From positions 1 to 34,091 of the forward strand of contig JAHCAR010000026.1 in the NCBI GenBank assembly GCA_019634795.1: a DNA stretch of 34,091 nt. The letters are read 5' to 3'. Each line of letters begins with the position of its first letter. Positions within the stretch are counted from its first letter, which is position 1. This DNA is from Dokdonella sp. (GTDB lineage: Bacteria; Pseudomonadota; Gammaproteobacteria; Xanthomonadales; Rhodanobacteraceae). A program made the translations under genes and the position numbers. Of the stretch, positions 25,612-33,840 are shown one piece after another. The notes under the pieces are model-generated. The model was not told the origin of the DNA. It saw only the letters and a program-made list of their open reading frames with translations, and searched no databases.

Positions 25612-25818
25612 GGATTGGCCCCCAGGGCTGCAAAACGGGAAGCCGGCTGGGCGGTGCCCGGGCCGGTGCCCCGATCCTCGCACGCCATGGCGTGCGAATA
25701 CAGTGACCTGGCGACCAGCCCCGGATACGCGGCCAGGACCCGTGATGCTGCGACCGCAGACCGGCTCGTACTCCGCCCACCCGCCCCAAGGAGGACTGCA
25801 TGGGCTTCAGTACGCGCA

Positions 25819-25845
25819 ACCGCCCCCGCAACATGCGGGGGCGGT
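25819..25845 (-). terminator. Perfect 12-bp hairpin after the exported-protein gene
   Basis: ACCGCCCCCGCA and TGCGGGGGCGGT pair perfectly around a 3-nt ACA loop, 18 bp beyond the stop at 25863. There is no T run on either strand, so it may terminate only with Rho or stabilise the 3' end. Confidence 0.5.
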
Positions 25846-25862
25846 CATTGCCCTTCAGCAGC

Positions 25863-26705
25863 TCAGCGATAGCGACCCGGCGGATCCGGAACGAAGCCGT
25901 TCGGGAACGGCTCGGGTTCGCGGCTGGCCAGCGGACGACGCGGGATGATGCCGCGGGCGGCCAGGTTGCGGTAGCTGTCATACCAGATGGCGACGGTCTC
26001 GGCCGGGCGACTGCTGGCACGCTCGAAGCGTGTGGTGCCGACTTGGGACCATTCGCGCTCGCCATGGCCCGTGCCGAGACGTTCACGCTGCGGCCGGCTC
26101 TGCGCGATGGCGTCGGCCGAGCGCGACTTCGAGGCCATGCCGGCGGCCGGTGGTTCGGCGGCACCTGCCATGGTTTCGGCGGATTCGGCATCCTTGGCCC
26201 AGGGACGCGTGGCCGGCGGGGCGGGAGGCTGCGCGCGATTGTCACGCTCCTCGGCAATCCAGCGCTCGCTGCGCTCGGTAAACACGGCCACGCCGATCAC
26301 ACCGACGTTCATCGGCCGCCCGGTCTGGGCCGCATAGCTGTCCGGCAAGGCGGTGAAATTGAACTGGGCGATCTCATTGAGGTTCTTGCGCCAGCCATTG
26401 ATCTCGGTCGATTCCCAGGGGCCGAGCACGTAGCCGCTCTGGTTGGCGTTGGCAGTCTCGCCGCTGACCGCATTGACGCCATCGACCGAAAGCACGGCGA
26501 GCAGGCGTCCGCCGGTCCGGTTGACCATGCGCACGGCGTAGCGATGGCCCGGCTTGCCGGCGACGTAGAGGCGACCGTCGCTCATGTAGGTGCGCAAGGT
26601 CGTTCCGGTGTCGCGATCGACCACGGCGAGATCGAGCAGGTTGCCGGCAAAGACCGGCGAGGCGGCGCTCAGGGCGAGCAGGGCGGAACAGAGCAGGGCA
26701 CGCAT
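25863..26705 (-). CDS. Exported protein of unknown function
   Basis: I do not recognise a named family. The 280-residue product starts with a clear signal peptide (MRALLCSALLALSAASPVFA, cleavage before GN). Residues 21-150 look like a compact beta-rich domain, with NLLDLAVVDRDTGTTLRTY, GKPGHRYAVRMVNRTGGRLLAVLSVDG and GYVLGPWESTEINGWRKNL. A Pro/Ala/Glu-rich linker (about 150-220) and a conserved-looking end (FERASSRPAETVAIWYDSYRNLAARGI, here in two parts) follow. No lipobox, membrane helix or enzyme motif is visible. AGGAG lies 7 nt before the ATG at 26705, which settles the start over longer upstream frames. It diverges from trpS and follows no obvious operon partner. Confidence 0.75.
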   Translation of the reverse strand: MRALLCSALLALSAASPVFAGNLLDLAVVDRDTGTTLRTYMSDGRLYVAGKPGHRYAVRMVNRTGGRLLAVLSVDGVNAVSGETANANQSGYVLGPWESTEINGWRKNLNEIAQFNFTALPDSYAAQTGRPMNVGVIGVAVFTERSERWIAEERDNRAQPPAPPATRPWAKDAESAETMAGAAEPPAAGMASKSRSADAIAQSRPQRERLGTGHGEREWSQVGTTRFERASSRPAETVAIWYDSYRNLAARGIIPRRPLASREPEPFPNGFVPDPPGRYR

Positions 26706-26850
26706 GGGGCAACTCCTGTTGCGGGTGGGTGATCGGTTCAACGCGGCCCTGCAGCGTTCGGGGTTGACCCGAGCCGGCCCGTTTGGCTGGCGTTTATCCG
26801 AGCGATGGTCCCGGACTCGGCTGCGTTGTGCGGACGCAGAGCTCGAATTC

Positions 26851-26858
26851 GCTAGACT
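26851..26858 (+). promoter_or_regulatory. Putative -10 element (TAGACT) of trpS
   Basis: GCTAGACT lies 32 bp before the trpS ATG and follows the GCTAnnnT pattern. No acceptable -35 is found at 16-18 bp. Confidence 0.4.
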
Positions 26859-26889
26859 TGGCGGCCTGATCCAGCGTCCCGACCCGAAA

Positions 26890-28278
26890 ATGACCGACAA
26901 GATCCGCACCCTGACCGGCATCACCACGACCGGCACTCCGCACCTCGGCAACTATGTCGGGGCGATCCGGCCGGCCATCGAAGCGAGCCGTCGCGACGAT
27001 GTCGAGTCCTTCTATTTCCTCGCCGACTACCACGCCCTGATCAAGTGCGAGGATCCGGCCCGCATCGCGCAGTCGCGCCTGGAAATCGCCGCGACCTGGC
27101 TCGCCCTCGGCCTCGATACGGATCGCGCCTTCTTCTATCGGCAGTCCGACATCCCCGAGATTCCCGAGCTGACCTGGCTGCTGACCTGCGTCACCGCGAA
27201 GGGCCTGCTCAATCGCGCGCACGCCTACAAGGCCGCGGTCGACCGCAACCTGGCCGACAACGAGGACGGCGATGCCGGGGTCAGCGCCGGATTGTTCATG
27301 TATCCGGTGCTGATGGCCGCCGACATCCTGATCTTCAACGCGCTCCGGGTGCCGGTCGGGCGCGACCAGGTCCAGCACATCGAGATGGCCCGCGACATCG
27401 GCCAGCGCTTCAATCACCTCTATGGCGACGCCTACCGCGCCGTCACCAAATCGAAGGACGATCCGTTCGTGCTGCCCGAAGCGGTCACCGACGACAACGT
27501 CGCCACGCTGCCCGGCCTCGACGGCCGCAAGATGTCGAAGAGCTACAACAACACGATCCCCTTGTGGTTGCCCGCGAAGGAGATGAAAAAGGCGATTCTC
27601 GGCATCGTCACCGATTCGCGCGCGCCGGGCGAGGCCAAGGACCCCGAGGGTTCGAACCTGTTCGCGATCTACCAGGCCTTTGCCAGCCCCGCAGAAACCT
27701 CCGCCATGCGCCAGGCGTTTGCCGACGGTATCGCCTGGGGCGAGGCCAAGCAGCGGTTGTTCGAGCGTCTGGAGGCCGAACTCGGCGATGCCCGCGAGCG
27801 CTACGAAACGCTGATCGCCCGACCCGATGAAATCGAGGACCGCTTGCTCGCAGGGGCAGCCAAGGCACGTGAGCGCAGCGCACCGTTGCTGGCCGCCTTG
27901 CGCGAGACGGTCGGTCTCGGCAGCGTCCGTGCGCTGTCGGTCGCGCGCATGGCGGATTCAGCCGCGGATTCCGCGCAGGAGTCACCGCCGCAGTGGAAGC
28001 GGTATCGGGAGTCCGATGGCAAGTTCTACTTCCGGCTCGTCGATGGCCAGGGCGAGACCTTGTTGCAGAGCGGCGGCTTCGACGATCCGCAACAGGTCGG
28101 AGCGATCATCGGCGAGCTCGGCTCACTCGGTTCACAAGCGACCGGGCTCTCCGGCGATCGCTTCTCCTCGCCGCACTTTCAACAGGTCGGCGACATCGCC
28201 CGGATCCACCAGGCCCTGGTCGCGCTGAACAGGCTGGACGAGGAGAAGAAGGCAAAGAAGGCAGCCAAGCAACCCTGA
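26890..28278 (+). CDS. trpS: Tryptophan--tRNA ligase with C-terminal extension
   Basis: A class I aminoacyl-tRNA synthetase that charges tRNA-Trp. The HIGH-equivalent TPHLGN is at 16-21 and KMSKS is intact at 214-218 in GRKMSKSYNN. The tryptophan pocket blocks (FLADYHAL, GLFMYPVLMAADIL, VGRDQVQHIEMARDI) are present. The 462 residues exceed the usual ~335 by about 120. After about residue 345 comes an extension with WKRYRESDGKFYFRLVDGQGETLL at 369-392 (given as one domain, not one motif), followed by a basic tail EEKKAKKAAKQP. The extension resembles a small strand-rich domain and might contact tRNA. The ATG at 26890 is chosen because synthetase homology begins there; the frame is open upstream to 26590. 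No Shine-Dalgarno sequence is obvious. Confidence 0.94.
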   Translation: MTDKIRTLTGITTTGTPHLGNYVGAIRPAIEASRRDDVESFYFLADYHALIKCEDPARIAQSRLEIAATWLALGLDTDRAFFYRQSDIPEIPELTWLLTCVTAKGLLNRAHAYKAAVDRNLADNEDGDAGVSAGLFMYPVLMAADILIFNALRVPVGRDQVQHIEMARDIGQRFNHLYGDAYRAVTKSKDDPFVLPEAVTDDNVATLPGLDGRKMSKSYNNTIPLWLPAKEMKKAILGIVTDSRAPGEAKDPEGSNLFAIYQAFASPAETSAMRQAFADGIAWGEAKQRLFERLEAELGDARERYETLIARPDEIEDRLLAGAAKARERSAPLLAALRETVGLGSVRALSVARMADSAADSAQESPPQWKRYRESDGKFYFRLVDGQGETLLQSGGFDDPQQVGAIIGELGSLGSQATGLSGDRFSSPHFQQVGDIARIHQALVALNRLDEEKKAKKAAKQP

Positions 28279-28520
28279 GCTGACATGCGCCGGTGCGCGC
28301 GTCCACCTCGGCAGGCCTTCGATCACCGACGCGCGAGGCACTCGGCATCGGGTGCCTGCAGAAGAATTTGCATCTACCTCTGACTGGAGGGGAACAGAGA
28401 GTGGTGGCCGCGCATCGAGGGTGCTGGCATCGGACTTCGCCGGCCCACCCTCATCAGCCTGTCGGCAGCTTCTCCCGCCAGCGGGAGAAGCATCCCGGGT
28501 CGGATTGACCGGAACTATTT
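28279..28520. other. Non-coding region between trpS and the tandem repeats
   Basis: No gene is supported. A palindromic hairpin CTTCTCCCGCCAGCGGGAGAAG-type element at 28469-28490 (22 bp in total, 9-bp arms) is an inverted relative of the one inside each downstream repeat unit, followed by CATCCCGGGT. Confidence 0.5.
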
Positions 28521-29127
28521 CTTGCCTGCGCCGGCAGGCGGAACGCCCAGGAGCATGCTGCGCGGAGATTTTCCTTCTCCCGCTGGCGGGAGAAGTCCCC
28601 GCAGGGGGATGAGGGTGGTGGTCCGAACTTGCGGACACCCGCACGACGCGTCGAACCAGGCATTCGTCGGCGGCTGGCAGCACTGCGCTGCGAATACCGA
28701 CCAGGAAGGCCCTTCAGCCTCTCTTGCCTGCGCCGGCAGGCGGAACGCCCAGGATCGTGCTGCACGGAGATTTTCCTTCTCCCGCTGGCGGGAGAAGTCC
28801 CCGCAGGGAAATGAGGGTGGTGGTCCGAACTTGCGGACACCCAGACGACGATTCGAACCGCGACATTCGTCGGCCGCTGGCTGCACTGCGCTGCGAATGC
28901 CGCCCTGGAAGGCCCTTCGACCTGTCTTGCCTGCGCCGGCATACGGAACGCCCAGGATCGTGCTGCACGGAGATTTTCCTTCTCCCGCTGGCGGGAGAAG
29001 TCCCCGCAGGGGAATGAGGGTGGTGGTCCGGGCTTGCGGACACCCGCACGATGATTCGAACCCCGGCGTTCGTTGGTCGCTGACTGCGCTGCGCTGCGAA
29101 TGCGGCCCAGGAAGGCCCTTCGGACTG
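28521..29127. repeat. Three tandem ~202-bp repeats with REP-like hairpins
   Basis: Units begin at 28521, 28723 and 28926 (periods 202 and 203 bp), each starting CTTGCCTGCGCCGGCA. Each contains a first hairpin around GCCGGC, a second palindrome CTTCTCCCGC/GCGGGAGAAG (28574, 28776 and 28979), the string ATGAGGGTGGTGGTCCG, and ends in GGAAGGCCCTTC. Copies differ at scattered positions. The period is not a multiple of three throughout and the open frame through it has no family similarity, so it is not treated as coding. Direct spacing excludes CRISPR. Confidence 0.85.
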
Positions 29128-29208
29128 CCGGTGCCGCTCGCCGCTGACGCAGCAGACATGAATTTGGGCCACTATGTAGCAGATTCTTCCCTGATCGGAG
29201 GCGCTGCC

Positions 29209-30132
29209 ATGATTCGGGCCATCGTTGGGCATCCGCTGCGAATCATCGTACTCTGGGGTGTGCTGTTGGTGACATTGCCCGCTTCGCACCCGGCATTTGC
29301 CACGAGCGTCGGGGTGCTGCCCGCCTGGGTCTGCACCCATCCCGATGCGTTGTTCGTGGACGGCTTCCAGCCAACCCAGCCCATCACGCGGCTGCCGTCG
29401 AACGGCAGTGGCGGGGCAGTTGGCAGCATCTCGCGGTCGGTCAGTGTGCCCGGATACGGCACGCATACCGTGTATCTCTCCGTTCCCGCGTCCTATTCGC
29501 CGGCGCATCCGGTGCCGCTGGTGCTGGCCCTGCACGGCCAGGCCGGACCGGGCCAGGGCGATGCCGCGGCGCAGACGGCACGCAATACCTGGGCCCCGGT
29601 GGCCAGCGCGAATGGCTTCATCGTCGTTGCTCCGGTCGGTACCGAGGCCTTGGGCGGCTGGGTGCCGCCGCCACCGAACCCGAGCGACTACGACATTTTT
29701 GCCGCGGCCATCGCCGATGCCGAGGCCGCCTACAACATCGACCGAAGCCGCCGCATCGGCTGGGGATTCTCGGCCGGCGGACATGTCATGTACGACATCG
29801 TCTTCAACGATCTCGGTGCGCCGCTCTCGATCGACACATTCGCCGCCTTCGCGGTCAGTGCCGGCGCCATGAGCTCGTTCGCCTGCAGCAGTGAGGCCGA
29901 ATGCGATGCGATCGTCGCCGCGGCACCCCGCCATATTCCGATCGACATCCATGTCGGCAATGGCGATTCATTGGCGACTCCGGCAATTGATGACTACAAC
30001 CGGTTCCGGGATCACGGCTGGGTCCGATACAGCGATCTCTGGTTCACCCTGTTCGTCGGTATCCACAATTATTCGACGGCACAGCTCGGCGAGATCTGGA
30101 CGCACCTGTGTCCTTTCCAGGCCCTGCCCTGA
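29209..30132 (+). CDS. Secreted alpha/beta-hydrolase esterase (PHB depolymerase/feruloyl esterase-like)
   Basis: A 307-residue exported hydrolase. The signal peptide covers about residues 1-32 (to HPAFAT). Next comes a short segment with DALFVDGFQ at 46-54, an IFxDGF-like motif, then the hydrolase domain. The strand-turn PLVLALHGQ carries the oxyanion HG, and the nucleophile elbow is GFSAGG with Ser188. GNGDSLATPAIDD and IHNYS supply plausible acid and His regions. The overall pattern resembles LpqC-type polyhydroxybutyrate depolymerase or feruloyl esterase proteins; the substrate is unknown. GGAGG at 29197-29201 lies 7 nt before the ATG at 29209. The frame runs upstream through the repeats but is not counted. 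Its stop lies 7 bp from that of convergent dusB, with a small CCTGAG/CTCAGG hairpin between. Confidence 0.8.
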   Translation: MIRAIVGHPLRIIVLWGVLLVTLPASHPAFATSVGVLPAWVCTHPDALFVDGFQPTQPITRLPSNGSGGAVGSISRSVSVPGYGTHTVYLSVPASYSPAHPVPLVLALHGQAGPGQGDAAAQTARNTWAPVASANGFIVVAPVGTEALGGWVPPPPNPSDYDIFAAAIADAEAAYNIDRSRRIGWGFSAGGHVMYDIVFNDLGAPLSIDTFAAFAVSAGAMSSFACSSEAECDAIVAAAPRHIPIDIHVGNGDSLATPAIDDYNRFRDHGWVRYSDLWFTLFVGIHNYSTAQLGEIWTHLCPFQALP

Positions 30133-30139
30133 GCAGGCC

Positions 30140-31126
30140 TCAGGCGGCCAGCGGTTCGAGGTCGGCGAGGCGGTCAAAGTAGTCGCGCGTCATGCGCAAC
30201 TGTGTCGCGGCGCAGTCGGTGCCGTTGACGACGGCACGGAACGCGGCGTTCTCGGGCCGGTCCTTCGCATACCAGCCCAGGTGCTTGCGTGCGATGCGCA
30301 CGCCGGGCAGTTCGCCGTAGAACGCGTAGAGGGCTTCGAGGTGGCCGACCAGGATGTCGCGCACTTCCAGTGGCGAAGGCGCAGCAAGCGTTTCCCCCGT
30401 GTCGAGGAAATGCGCGATCTCGCCAAAGATCCACGGACGCCCCTGGGCGGCGCGGCCGATCATGACGGCATCGGCGCCGGTCTGCGCAAGGACCTGCGCG
30501 GCCTTGTGCGGCGAGTCGATGTCGCCATTGGCAATCAGCGGAATCCGGATCGCATCGCGGATCGCGGCGATCGTCTCGTATTCGGCCTCGCCCTGGTAGA
30601 GGTCGGCGCGCGTGCGCCCGTGCACGGCGAGTGCGGCGATACCGGCATCCTCGGCAATGCGCGCGACGCGCACGCCATTGCGGTTTTCGCGGTTCCAGCC
30701 GGTGCGGATCTTCAGCGTGACCGGCACTTCGACGGCCCGGACCACGGCGCTGACGATGCGCGCGACGAGCCCTTCGTCCTGGAGTAGCGCCGAGCCGGAA
30801 TAGACGTTGCAGACCTTCTTTGCCGGGCAGCCCATGTTGATGTCGATGATCTGTGCGCCGAGGTCGACGTTGTAGCGGGCCGCATCGGCCAGCATCTGCG
30901 GGTCGTAGCCGGCAATCTGCACGCTGACCGGATCGGGCTCGCCGGTGTGGTCGGCGCGGCGCTGCGACTTGGCCGTGTGCCAGAGGCGCGGATCGGCCGT
31001 GGTCATTTCGGACACGGCCAGGCCCGCGCCGAGCCGCTTGCACAGCTGACGGAACGGCTTGTCGGTGACCCCGGCCATCGGCGCGAGCACGACAGGCGGG
31101 TCGATCTGGAAAGGGCCAATCTTCAT
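30140..31126 (-). CDS. dusB: tRNA-dihydrouridine synthase B
   Basis: A flavoenzyme that reduces uridine to dihydrouridine in the D-loop of tRNAs. The 328-residue protein has LAPMAGVTDKPFR at the FMN site (14-26) and DINMGCPAKKV with catalytic Cys100. The FMN-phosphate region HGRTR and NGDI, then ADAVMIGRAAQGRPWIF, place it in the DusB branch. In many gammaproteobacteria fis follows dusB in one operon. Here the next gene downstream is the convergent esterase, so fis is not linked. The ATG at 31126 has no clear Shine-Dalgarno sequence. It lies 36 bp after the helicase stop on the same strand and may be partly read from that operon. Confidence 0.93.
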   Translation of the reverse strand: MKIGPFQIDPPVVLAPMAGVTDKPFRQLCKRLGAGLAVSEMTTADPRLWHTAKSQRRADHTGEPDPVSVQIAGYDPQMLADAARYNVDLGAQIIDINMGCPAKKVCNVYSGSALLQDEGLVARIVSAVVRAVEVPVTLKIRTGWNRENRNGVRVARIAEDAGIAALAVHGRTRADLYQGEAEYETIAAIRDAIRIPLIANGDIDSPHKAAQVLAQTGADAVMIGRAAQGRPWIFGEIAHFLDTGETLAAPSPLEVRDILVGHLEALYAFYGELPGVRIARKHLGWYAKDRPENAAFRAVVNGTDCAATQLRMTRDYFDRLADLEPLAA

Positions 31127-31162
31127 TCGCGAAATAATGTCGGGGCGCGCAAACCCTACGAG

Positions 31163-33238
31163 TCAGCGCCTCTTATCCAAATCATCCAGGAATTCCGAGA
31201 CAGGCTCGACCCCGCTGACCAGCAAGTCTTCGCGGGCTCGGGTGCACGCAACATACAGGAGATGCCGCTCGGTGGCATAGATCTCGGCCAGATCACCATC
31301 GTCCGTGACCTGCTCGATTCGGGACTGCAGCGGAACGACTTCGTCATCGCAAGCCATCACTGCAACAGCGCGAAACTCCAGGCCCTTGGCGAGATGCATG
31401 GTACAGACGGTGGCCTTTCCGACCGTGGACCGCATGCGCTCGTCGAGCGTGACGTAGGGGATGCTCGCCAGGCTCAGGGCTTTCGCTGCGCGTTGAAGTT
31501 CGGCGTCCGAGCGGACGATGACGCCGATTTCATGGGGCTGTGTGCTTGCAGTGGCCCGCTCCTTCAGCCAGGCGGAAACGAATTGGATCTCGTCCTCAAC
31601 CGAGTCTGCACGAACAACCAACGGCTTCGGGCCGTTGAATACCGATACCGTGCCTTTTCTGACTTCGATGAGGCCATCCACGTCGGACACGGACTCGCCA
31701 AGCAGGCAATCGGCGCAGGCGCGGATCTGGTGTGAGGTCCGGTAGTTCACGACGAGCGTTCGCGATCGGCCGCGCACGTCCACGCCGAGCGACTTCCACG
31801 AGAACGGCGTCTGGAAGATGCGCTGGCCCAGATCGCCTGCGAAGAAGAGAGCATTGGGTCGGTCGCGTCCGATCGCAGCGAGGAACCGGAGTTGCGCAAT
31901 GGAGATGTCCTGCGCCTCGTCGACGACGATGTGCTCAAACGGCGGATGCGGCCGCTCGGCAAGTTCGGTCGCCAGGCGCGTGAACACGCCGGCCATGGTC
32001 GTTAAGCCGTCGGCGATCAAGCCAGAGCGAACCGCATCGAAGACGCTCCACAGCGTCTGGCGCTGCGCATCGGACAATCGTGTCTTGCGACCGAGTCGCT
32101 TCACGTCCCGATACTCATCCCAGGACCCGATCTGCCAGGCATCGACCACCTGGTCCCACTCGTTCAGCAGGAAGGGAGTGCCGAAGCGAAGATTGCCCAA
32201 CTGCTCGGCAGCCCGGGTCATTCGCGCCGTGAGGTCCCCGCGCGACAGCAGGCGCACGGGGCCAAACTGGCTTTCGTGCAGGCGGAGGCCTGCCGCGTCC
32301 ATGGACATGACATCGATGCGTTCAGCCAGACGCGGTTCCGAACTGATCAGGCGCCGCAGCTTCGCGCGCAGGGCGTTGGCCAAACTGTCCGAGAACGTCG
32401 TCAGCAGGACACGCGCCTCGGGATTGTTGCGCGCCAGATACACGGCGCGATGCAACGCGACGATCGTCTTGCCTGTCCCTGCTGAACCAGAAACCCGGGC
32501 AGGTCCCGAAAAGTCCCGTTCGACGAGCTGTCGCTGCTCGGGGTGGAGGAAGATCGTCCACTTGTCCCACGGCGCCGACAAGGCGCGTTCCAGTTCCTCG
32601 ACGCTGGAAACCACACGAAAGCGACGCTGTGCATCGGGATGCTCGAATGGGCTGGTCTCAGGTGCCGAGGGCTTCGCAGCCTTGGGCTCACCGCCGGTAG
32701 CGAGTTCGAGCAGCGCCTCGGCCGCCTCGGCAGGAAGGTGGTCTACCAGGTCCAGCAGCGTGTCTTCCGTGGCTTGCCGTACGTCCCCGATCCACTCCTG
32801 CGGCACACCGTAGCCAAGCAGCAGCTTTTCCGACGTCGAGGAGAACAGCGCCGGCTTTGCGGCCGATACAGGCGCCTCGACGTAGACGGGGACGCGAACC
32901 TCCTCTACGCGCTCACGGATTTCGACGAACTGCGCTGCGCCAGTCTTCGGGTGCACGTCGAGCTTGCGACGCTCGGCCCAGCGATAAGCGCGGTCGTGGT
33001 GGTCGACGTAGCAAAGCAGCAAGCTTCCATTCGATCGATGCACGATCAGCCGAATGTCCGCATTCACGCGCACCGACCAGAAGTTGCTGTCCCGCGCGTT
33101 GTCGAGCTTGTGGAAGCTCATGCCCGGGTTGGCCAGGTTGAGCTGCAGGTCGAACGCCGTGGTCTTGACGGCCTTCTGCTCGTCGCTGGTTAGGCGGGCG
33201 AGGCTGTCGGTGAAGGTGTCGGCTATTCGGAAATGCAT
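31163..33238 (-). CDS. UvrD/Rep-family helicase with RelE-like N-terminal domain
   Basis: A 691-residue superfamily 1 helicase. Motifs: Walker A GSAGTGKT (251-258), II VVDEAQD (438-444), III FFAGDLGQ (465-472), IV NYRTS (498-502), V TMHLAKGLEF (613-622) and VI YVACTRARE (662-670). All catalytic residues look intact. The first ~95 residues, with NFWSVRVNADIRLIVHRS and YVDHHDRAYRWAERR, show the beta-hairpin pattern of RelE/ParE toxins. It is followed by a ~150-residue linker with short helical segments. The ATG at 33238 overlaps the upstream stop as TGATG; GTG at 33241 is equally possible. It is the third gene of a coupled operon with a DUF4276/TOPRIM-like gene and an ATPase, resembling Gabija in content. 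A role in phage defence is inferred, not shown. Confidence 0.88.
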   Translation of the reverse strand: MHFRIADTFTDSLARLTSDEQKAVKTTAFDLQLNLANPGMSFHKLDNARDSNFWSVRVNADIRLIVHRSNGSLLLCYVDHHDRAYRWAERRKLDVHPKTGAAQFVEIRERVEEVRVPVYVEAPVSAAKPALFSSTSEKLLLGYGVPQEWIGDVRQATEDTLLDLVDHLPAEAAEALLELATGGEPKAAKPSAPETSPFEHPDAQRRFRVVSSVEELERALSAPWDKWTIFLHPEQRQLVERDFSGPARVSGSAGTGKTIVALHRAVYLARNNPEARVLLTTFSDSLANALRAKLRRLISSEPRLAERIDVMSMDAAGLRLHESQFGPVRLLSRGDLTARMTRAAEQLGNLRFGTPFLLNEWDQVVDAWQIGSWDEYRDVKRLGRKTRLSDAQRQTLWSVFDAVRSGLIADGLTTMAGVFTRLATELAERPHPPFEHIVVDEAQDISIAQLRFLAAIGRDRPNALFFAGDLGQRIFQTPFSWKSLGVDVRGRSRTLVVNYRTSHQIRACADCLLGESVSDVDGLIEVRKGTVSVFNGPKPLVVRADSVEDEIQFVSAWLKERATASTQPHEIGVIVRSDAELQRAAKALSLASIPYVTLDERMRSTVGKATVCTMHLAKGLEFRAVAVMACDDEVVPLQSRIEQVTDDGDLAEIYATERHLLYVACTRAREDLLVSGVEPVSEFLDDLDKRR

Positions 33239-33840
33239 CACCCACCTTCATTAGAAGTCACTAAGTTGACGTCCCACTCTTTACAAAGCTTGCGGAACGA
33301 ACGACTGTTGTCGAACGCTTGCTGCATGTCTATCGCTGCAGCGAACGCCGGTTGGTCGAGCACCTCGCTGTATGTTCCACCTTCCATATTTCGGCGAATC
33401 CAGCCCTTCGCGTCGCGCGGAGATTCGGCATCGACCGTGGCGCCCTCCGGGTAACGGAAGCCCCTACTTCCATCGAGGGAACGCCCAGCCGCAATGAACC
33501 ATGCTTCGAATTCGCGATTGGCAATGACAACGGAGATCCGCCGGCGCGGCAAAAGTTGCTCTGCGCGTCGGTACAAATCTGCCGCTAACGTTGCTGGACA
33601 GTCATCGTCTGCATCCAGCAACACTAGCACCCAACCTTGATCGCCGCACTTTGCCGCAGCAAGCAGCAATTGCTTTCGAAACTCATCCTCGCGATTGAGA
33701 AATCGGTCACGGTGGACGCGAATGGGGCGCAACGGGTGTGCATACTGGTCGGCAGGGCGCCAAGCGTGCATGCGCCGCAATAACTCAGGAAGCGCAGCCA
33801 CCTCGCCGTGGCCCTCGACGATCGTAGCGATCTGAATCAT
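33238..33840 (-). CDS. DUF4276-family, TOPRIM-like protein
   Basis: A 200-residue protein. The N-terminus IATIVEGHGE (VEGxxE at 8-13) and the DxD-type LLDADDD at 74-80 give the acidic pattern of a TOPRIM fold: Glu after the first strand, an Asp cluster after the third. NREFEAWFIAA at 108-118 is typical of DUF4276 proteins. TOPRIM domains cut or join nucleic acid with Mg2+, so nuclease activity is possible but not established for this family. The ATG at 33840 overlaps the ATPase stop as ATGA, and its own stop overlaps the helicase start. Both overlaps imply one co-translated system. Base composition appears somewhat less G+C-rich than the housekeeping genes, which may indicate transfer. Confidence 0.75.
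   Translation of the reverse strand: MIQIATIVEGHGEVAALPELLRRMHAWRPADQYAHPLRPIRVHRDRFLNREDEFRKQLLLAAAKCGDQGWVLVLLDADDDCPATLAADLYRRAEQLLPRRRISVVIANREFEAWFIAAGRSLDGSRGFRYPEGATVDAESPRDAKGWIRRNMEGGTYSEVLDQPAFAAAIDMQQAFDNSRSFRKLCKEWDVNLVTSNEGG

Noticed and set aside
23296-25872. 858-codon plus-strand open frame
   Set aside because: Antisense of the second metallopeptidase, whose signal peptide, zinc motif and ends are clear.
28521-29127. CRISPR array
   Set aside because: Units are about 202 bp direct repeats with no short spacers, and no cas genes are present.
28522-29208. In-frame upstream extension of the esterase through the repeats
   Set aside because: The repeat units are not in constant frame (202 and 203 bp). 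The ribosome site and signal peptide mark 29209 as the start.
30133-30139. fis gene expected after dusB
   Set aside because: Only 7 bp separate dusB from the convergent esterase gene; fis is not here.
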